Assembly: GCA_043769295.1 (NCBI GenBank)
Contig: JAYVJL010000067.1
Span: 1 to 27,084, forward strand
Reading direction: 5' to 3'
Source: Aalborgiella sp043769295
Lineage (GTDB): Bacteria > Pseudomonadota > Gammaproteobacteria > Burkholderiales > Burkholderiaceae_C
Length of the DNA stretch: 27,084 bases
A program made the translations under genes and the position numbers. Below the pieces are notes generated by a model. The model saw only the letters and a list, made by a program, of their open reading frames with translations, ran no database searches and was not told the origin of the DNA. Of this stretch, positions 22,955-27,084 are shown piece by piece. Position 1 is the stretch's first letter; each line of letters opens with the position of its first letter.

Positions 22955-24331
22955 ATGAGCACCGAAGGCCGCATGAAATTGTTCCCGTACGGCCATGCCA
23001 CCCATCCCCAGTGGCAGTTTGCTGCTGCGCTGGTGTTGGCGCAGTTGCGTGCGCAAATGGCACAACCCAGCTACGCCAGTGCGCCCAGCCTGGGTTTACT
23101 CTACATCACCGACAACTATGCAGGCCAAGCGCAAGCTATTTTGGACCTGCTCAGTGCGGAACTGCCAGAGGTGACGGACTGGTCGGGCACGGTGGGTGTT
23201 GGCATTGCCTCCAACAATGTGGAGTATTTTGACGAGCCCGCCCTGTGCGTGATGCTCTGCGATGTGCCGGCGGACCAATACCGCGTGTTTTCCGGCGTCG
23301 CCCCCTTGGCTGCGCCCGACAATCTGGATGAATTGGACGACGAGCAGCGCAGCCAACTGCCGCCGCCCGTGTTTCAGGCCCATACCGCGCTGATTCATGC
23401 GGACTCCAGCATGCCCGATGCGGGCGACATGATCGCCGAGTTGGCCGAGCGCACCCGCACCGGCTACCTGTTTGGCGGTTTTGCCGCCAGTCGCAGTGCC
23501 AGCGTGCAGTTTGCCGTGGGTGGCAATGGCAACATCAAAGGGCAGGGGGCGGCCAGTGGCGTATTTAGTGGTGGTTTGAGCGGCGTCGCGTTTGGCGATG
23601 GCGTGTTGCTGCTGTCACGCGTCACGCAAGGCTGCCAGCCGCTCAGTTCCAATGGCTCCAAAACCCGTCAAATCACCGCCTGCGATGGCAATTTGGTGGT
23701 TGAGCTGGACGGCGAAGCCGCGCTGGACGTGCTGCTGCGCGACCTGGGTGTGAGTCTTGAAGAGCCGCAAAGACAGCAAGAGGCGCTGGATCAGGTGCGC
23801 GCCACCCTGGTGGGGCTGAGTGAAAATTCCACCGTGGTGGCACACCCCGGGATTTTTGGCAGCGACGTGCGGGTGCGCCACATCATCGGACTGGACCCCG
23901 CGCGCCGTGGCGTGGCAGTGGCAGAAAACGTGAGTGTCGGCATGAGCTTGGCGTTTTGCCAGCGCCATGTGGCGGCGGCGCGGTCGGATTTGATCCGCAT
24001 TTGTGCTGAAATCCGTGAAGAACTGGAGTCACAAACCGAGCCGGAAGTGATGGCCTGGGGGGACAATGTTGGTTTGGCCGAAGTGGCAGACCGGCCGTTT
24101 CAACACCATTCAGACCTCGCAGTGCAACCGCCCAAGCGCATCGCCGGGGCTATTTATGTGAGCTGCTCCGGTCGGGGTGGCCCGCACTTTGGCAGCCCGA
24201 GTGCGGAGCTGCAAATCGTGCGACGTGCTTTGGGCGATGTGCCTTTGGTCGGGTTTTTTGCAGGCGGGGAGATTGCGCGCCACCATGTGTATGGCTATAC
24301 GGGCGTGTTGACGGTGTTTATGGCGGATTAA
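22955..24331 (+). CDS. FIST N/C domain sensory protein
   Basis: 458 residues. A FIST N domain (about 30-235) includes GTVGVGIASNNVEYFDEPAL and GYLFGGFAASRS, and a FIST C domain follows (about 250-430), with VRHIIGLDPARRGVAVAENV and a C-terminal VPLVGFFAGGEIAR. FIST is a predicted ligand-sensing domain, proposed to bind small molecules such as amino acids, and is often joined to kinases or cyclases. Here it stands alone with no output domain. GAAGGAAG lies before the ATG. It precedes an amino-acid-type transporter region. Confidence 0.88.
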   Translation: MSTEGRMKLFPYGHATHPQWQFAAALVLAQLRAQMAQPSYASAPSLGLLYITDNYAGQAQAILDLLSAELPEVTDWSGTVGVGIASNNVEYFDEPALCVMLCDVPADQYRVFSGVAPLAAPDNLDELDDEQRSQLPPPVFQAHTALIHADSSMPDAGDMIAELAERTRTGYLFGGFAASRSASVQFAVGGNGNIKGQGAASGVFSGGLSGVAFGDGVLLLSRVTQGCQPLSSNGSKTRQITACDGNLVVELDGEAALDVLLRDLGVSLEEPQRQQEALDQVRATLVGLSENSTVVAHPGIFGSDVRVRHIIGLDPARRGVAVAENVSVGMSLAFCQRHVAAARSDLIRICAEIREELESQTEPEVMAWGDNVGLAEVADRPFQHHSDLAVQPPKRIAGAIYVSCSGRGGPHFGSPSAELQIVRRALGDVPLVGFFAGGEIARHHVYGYTGVLTVFMAD

Positions 24332-24351
24332 CCTCCATTTCTGCTTATTTA

Positions 24352-24420
24352 TGTATGTTTATGTTTAAATTGGAACCTAGCCGGCGTATTTATTGACTTA
24401 GTAGCTATATTTTTAATAGC
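24352..24420 (-). repeat. Dispersed 69-base repeat, copy C
   Basis: On the minus strand it opens with GCTATTAAAAATATAGC and carries the core CAATAAATACGCCGGCTA. Similarity to copies A and B fades in the last third. It begins 21 bases after the FIST gene stop. Confidence 0.7.
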
Positions 24421-24603
24421 AAAAAGTTTCCGATATGCTGTCCAAATGCATTCATTGACCTTGTTTCTCTCACATCAACCATGCCAACAGCGCCGTCCTT
24501 TGAGGTTCTTGTCAGTGAAGGGGACCGCGCGACGGCTTGCTGCCCGAAGCAGACTTGATTCTGGCGGATGTTTCCCGGCGAATTGCATTACTTGTCAGCA
24601 TAC

Positions 24604-24626
24604 GTAATACTACCCAAGGGTAATAC
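24604..24626 (+). promoter_or_regulatory. Operator-like repeats upstream of livG
   Basis: GTAATAC occurs at 24604-24610 and 24620-24626. Between them lies the palindrome TACCC-AA-GGGTA (24611-24622). The centre is about 50 bases before the start site predicted from TACACT (24654-24659), a usual place for a transcription activator. The regulator is unknown. Confidence 0.4.
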
Positions 24627-24653
24627 CGAATATGTGTGCAAGTGGGGGCTGGC

Positions 24654-24659
24654 TACACT
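24654..24659 (+). promoter_or_regulatory. Possible -10 element for the livG-livF-livK operon
   Basis: TACACT matches 4 of 6 consensus bases. The -35 position (about 24631-24636) is poor, which fits an activator-dependent promoter served by the repeats just upstream. The leader would be about 85 bases. Confidence 0.3.
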
Positions 24660-24750
24660 CGCTCAACACAAGACACAAGCCATTTTCTTGTAGATTGCAA
24701 GTTAACAAAGCCTTCGCAAGGCCCATTCCCTTCACCTGCTGGAGAATCAT

Positions 24751-25524
24751 TTGCCAGTTGATGCCATTCTTGAAACACGCGGCCTGACCAAAGAATTCAA
24801 AGGCTTTGTCGCAGTCAATCAGGTTGATTTGCAAGTTCAACGGGGTCACATCCATGCGCTGATTGGTCCCAATGGCGCGGGTAAAACCACGTTTTTCAAT
24901 TTACTAACCAAATTCTTGACGCCGACTGCTGGCAGCATTGTTTTTAACGGCAATGACATCACGCAGGAAAAACCGGCGCAGACAGCACGCCGGGGTATCG
25001 TCCGGTCCTTTCAGATTTCGGCCGTTTTTCCTCACATGACGGTGCTTGAAAACGTCCGTGCCGCCCTGCAGCGCAATTTGGGCACGTCTTTTCATTTCTG
25101 GAAAGCCGAAGACACATTGTTTCATCTGCACGAGCGCGCGCACCAGTTGCTGGCTGAAGTCGATTTGAGCCAGTTTGCCGACGAACTCACCGTCAATTTG
25201 CCGTATGGCCGCAAACGCGCCTTGGAGCTGGCCACCACGTTGGCGCTGGAGCCGGAATTGATGCTGCTTGATGAGCCTACACAGGGCATGGGCCACGAAG
25301 ATGTGGGGCGCGTGACCGAGTTGATCAAAAAAGTGTCCAGTGGCCGCACCATTTTGATGGTTGAACACAATATGAATGTGGTGTCGTCGATTGCCGACCG
25401 TATCACGGTGCTGCAACGCGGCGCCATCATCGCGGATGGTCCGTATGCCGATGTGGCGAAAAACCCGCTGGTGATTGAAGCCTACATGGGCACAACGAAC
25501 AATGAACTGCAGGGAGCACATTAA
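24751..25524 (+). CDS. livG: Branched-chain amino acid-type ABC transporter ATPase, LivG-like
   Basis: A 257-residue cytoplasmic ATPase of the HAAT importer family. Walker A GPNGAGKTT (39-47), the LivG form of the signature LPYGRKRALEL (from residue 150), Walker B LMLLDEP with D174 and E175, and the switch histidine in VEHN are all present. The LivG-typical C-terminal EAYMG ends it. The start is TTG 24751, with GGAG six bases before; no in-frame ATG gives a full N-terminus. It is the first gene of the transporter block. The substrate may be an amino acid or another small acid, so the symbol marks the family. Confidence 0.9.
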   Translation: MPVDAILETRGLTKEFKGFVAVNQVDLQVQRGHIHALIGPNGAGKTTFFNLLTKFLTPTAGSIVFNGNDITQEKPAQTARRGIVRSFQISAVFPHMTVLENVRAALQRNLGTSFHFWKAEDTLFHLHERAHQLLAEVDLSQFADELTVNLPYGRKRALELATTLALEPELMLLDEPTQGMGHEDVGRVTELIKKVSSGRTILMVEHNMNVVSSIADRITVLQRGAIIADGPYADVAKNPLVIEAYMGTTNNELQGAH

Positions 25525-25560
25525 TGCTGACCTCCACGCTATTCATTTCATGTAATACGC

Positions 25561-25577
25561 TGCCTCCCGAGGAGGCA
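25561..25577. other. Perfect 7-base hairpin between livG and livF
   Basis: TGCCTCC (25561-25567) and GGAGGCA (25571-25577) pair around a CGA loop, 35 bases before the livF start. The arm AGGAGG would otherwise act as a Shine-Dalgarno, but it touches the ATG at 25577 too closely. It may be an mRNA stabiliser or part of a short mobile repeat. Confidence 0.4.
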
Positions 25578-25612
25578 TGTGTCTGCCTTGGGGCGGCCCT
25601 GCGGAGACGCGT

Positions 25613-26317
25613 ATGACAAAAGAACTCCTGCGCATCGACGACCTGCACGCCTGGTATGGCGAGTCGCACATTTTGCATGGTGTCAACCTCAGCGTGAATG
25701 AGGGCGAGGTGGTGACGCTGCTGGGCCGCAACGGGGCGGGTCGGACCACGACCATGCGCGCCATTTTGGGCTTGGTGGGTACACGCAAAGGCTCTATTCA
25801 AGTCAGAGGTGAAGAAACCATCAAGCTGGCACCGCATAAAATTGCACGGCTGGGTGTGGGTTATTGCCCGGAAGAACGCGGTATTTTTGCCAGTCTCAGT
25901 GCTGAAGAAAACTTGATGCTGCCGCCCGTGATTGCACCGGGTGGCATGAGTGTCGAAGAGATTTATGCGATGTTCCCCAACCTCAAGGAGCGTGCCAGCA
26001 GTCCGGGCACGCGCCTGTCTGGTGGTGAGCAGCAAATGTTGGCCGTTGCGCGCATTTTGCGTACCGGCGCGCGTTTGTTGCTGCTTGATGAAATCTCGGA
26101 GGGCTTGGCCCCCGTCATTGTGCAAAAGCTGGCCGAAATGATTCTGGCGCTGAAGGCCAAGGGTTACACCATTGTGCTGGTTGAACAAAACTTCCGCTTT
26201 GCCGCGCCGCTGGCCGACCGTTTTTATGTCATGGAACACGGCCGAATCGTCAAGCAATTTGCGCAGGCCGAGCTGGCGGACAACACCGACATGCTGCATG
26301 AATACCTTGGTGTTTGA
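25613..26317 (+). CDS. livF: Branched-chain amino acid-type ABC transporter ATPase, LivF-like, with altered Walker A
   Basis: 234 residues from ATG 25613. That start is preferred over ATG 25577 because GGAG lies seven bases before it and family homology begins at once (LLRIDDLHAWYGESHILHGV). The Walker A reads GRNGAGRTT (38-46): the near-invariant lysine is Arg44 (codon CGG). The rest is normal: signature LSGGEQQML, Walker B LLLLDEISEGLAP, and VEQN at the switch, as in other LivF proteins. It pairs with LivG as the second ATPase. The arginine might weaken ATP hydrolysis or be tolerated in this subfamily; I recall similar LivF sequences in Burkholderiales but cannot confirm it here. Confidence 0.9.
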   Translation: MTKELLRIDDLHAWYGESHILHGVNLSVNEGEVVTLLGRNGAGRTTTMRAILGLVGTRKGSIQVRGEETIKLAPHKIARLGVGYCPEERGIFASLSAEENLMLPPVIAPGGMSVEEIYAMFPNLKERASSPGTRLSGGEQQMLAVARILRTGARLLLLDEISEGLAPVIVQKLAEMILALKAKGYTIVLVEQNFRFAAPLADRFYVMEHGRIVKQFAQAELADNTDMLHEYLGV

Positions 26318-26371
26318 TTCGCCCCCGATTTTTCCGTTTTGCCTTTTATTCAACCTCGTCAGGAGACACCC

Positions 26372-27084
26372 ATGAAATTCAAGAAACTTATCGCCGCGAT
26401 GGCCATTGGCCTTGGTGCCGTCGCCTCTAGCCCAGCATTCGCCCAGGGCACCGGTCCGGTCAAGATCGGCTTTATCACCGACATGTCCGGCCTGTACGCC
26501 GACATTGACGGTCCGGCCGGCGCCGAGATGGTCAAGTGGGCCGCGCAAGACTTTGGCGGTAAAGTCCTCGGCCGCCCGATCGAGGTGCTGACCGCTGACC
26601 ACCAGAACAAGGCCGACGTGGCCTCGTCGAAAGCGCGCGAGTGGGTCGATAAAGACGGTTTGTCGATGCTGATCGGCGGCACCAGCTCCGGCACGGCGAT
26701 TGCCATGTCCAAAGTCATGGCTGAAAAGAAACGTCCCTTCATCGCCATCGGCGCTGGTTCGGCTCGTCTGACCAATGAGGACTGCACGCCCTACACCGTT
26801 CACTATGCCTACGACACAGTGTCGCTGGCCAAGGTGGCCGGCACGGCACTTGTCAAAGCTGGCAACAAGAGCTGGTTCTTCTTGACGGCTGACTACGCCT
26901 TCGGTTATTCGCTGGAAGGCGACGCCTCTGCCGTTGTCAAAGCCAACGGCGGCACTGTCGCCGGTGCAGTACGCCACCCTTTGAGCGCTTCAGACTTCTC
27001 ATCTTTCCTGCTGCAGGCGCAGGCTTCCAAGGCGCAAATTCTGGCGCTGGCCAATGCGGGCGGCGACACCATCAATGCCATGAA
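26372..27084 (+). CDS. HAAT-type substrate-binding protein, LivK-like, 3' end outside the window
   Basis: The first 237 codons of a periplasmic Peripla_BP_6 protein. The signal peptide (1-24) ends SSPAFA. The mature part opens with VKIGFITDMSGLYADIDGPAG, then RPIEVLTADHQNKADVA and LIGGTSSGTAIAMSKV, which bind the ligand backbone in this family. AGGAG is eight bases before the ATG. It follows livF by 54 bases; the permease genes (livH, livM type) are not upstream of livG, so they are expected downstream of this gene. The subgroup is often tied to small organic or aromatic acids as well as amino acids; the ligand is not known. Confidence 0.9.
   Translation, partial: MKFKKLIAAMAIGLGAVASSPAFAQGTGPVKIGFITDMSGLYADIDGPAGAEMVKWAAQDFGGKVLGRPIEVLTADHQNKADVASSKAREWVDKDGLSMLIGGTSSGTAIAMSKVMAEKKRPFIAIGAGSARLTNEDCTPYTVHYAYDTVSLAKVAGTALVKAGNKSWFFLTADYAFGYSLEGDASAVVKANGGTVAGAVRHPLSASDFSSFLLQAQASKAQILALANAGGDTINAM

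Larger units (their letters stand above)
24332..24750. other. Long intergenic control region before the liv-like operon
   Basis: 419 bases without a convincing gene. It holds repeat copy C, a short ATG-opened frame at 24481 that stops after 25 codons and resembles nothing I know, an operator-like double repeat (24604-24626), a possible -10 (24654-24659), and a small hairpin GCCTT-CGC-AAGGC (24709-24721). Confidence 0.5.

Noticed and set aside
24481..24624. Possible gene remnant opening with ATG before the liv-like operon
   Set aside because: The frame stops after 25 codons, a neighbouring frame runs a little further, there is no ribosome-binding site, and I recognise no family.
25427..26977. 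A 516-codon minus-strand frame
   Set aside because: Runs antisense through livF and the livK-like gene, with low-complexity composition and no known motif.

Overview
The window looks like chromosome of a betaproteobacterium of the order Burkholderiales, most likely family Comamonadaceae (Rhodoferax/Polaromonas-like). The pointers are a PhaM-type polyhydroxyalkanoate granule protein, a DUF3567 protein, a topoisomerase III with a C-terminal SWIB domain, several periplasmic HAAT-type binding proteins, and a dispersed short repeat of a kind I associate with this family. The family placement is inference from gene content; I name no species.

Layout. (1) 34-3100: topB and a strong terminator. (2) 3112-5891: a repeat copy, an orphan amino-acid-type binding protein on the minus strand, and a divergent ammonium transporter (amtB) behind a near-consensus sigma-54 promoter. 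(3) 5972-9551: a bufferin-type metallophore island. A minus-strand operon encodes the precursor peptide BufA, the DUF692 maturase BufB, its partner BufC and a DoxX membrane protein. It is divergent from an ECF sigma factor and a small zinc-finger anti-sigma candidate. (4) 9613-10285: a glycine-rich RRM RNA-binding protein with a long leader and its own terminator. (5) 10306-12694 (minus): the remnant of a short-chain dehydrogenase, then the lipopolysaccharide genes lptC, kdsC and kdsD. (6) 12778-15953: a KefB-like cation/proton antiporter overlapping an MFS transporter. (7) 16042-20935: an omega-amino-acid:pyruvate aminotransferase, a DUF3567 protein, a DUF3108 protein, a fumarylacetoacetate hydrolase family enzyme and a MarC family protein. 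(8) 20977-22017: a DUF2946 protein and a PCu(A)C copper chaperone. (9) 22108-24331: PhaM and a FIST sensory-domain protein. (10) 24332-27084: a 419-base control region followed by livG-livF-livK-like transport genes; the binding-protein gene runs off the end.

Working together: the bufferin operon, with its own sigma/anti-sigma pair, is probably a stress-inducible copper-buffering system. DUF2946 and PCu(A)C form a second, separate copper-related pair. KdsD and KdsC act at two steps of Kdo synthesis for lipopolysaccharide, and LptC exports the product. The usual partners lptA and lptB do not follow lptC here; a decayed dehydrogenase and a bidirectional terminator occupy that place.

Most worth a second look: a 69-base dispersed repeat lies exactly in frame inside bufC, adding 23 codons; three other copies are intergenic. 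Two divergent gene pairs (kdsD/kefB and marC/DUF2946) all lack Shine-Dalgarno sequences and have -10-like hexamers 5-6 bases before each ATG, as expected for leaderless mRNAs. The LivF ATPase has arginine in place of the Walker A lysine.
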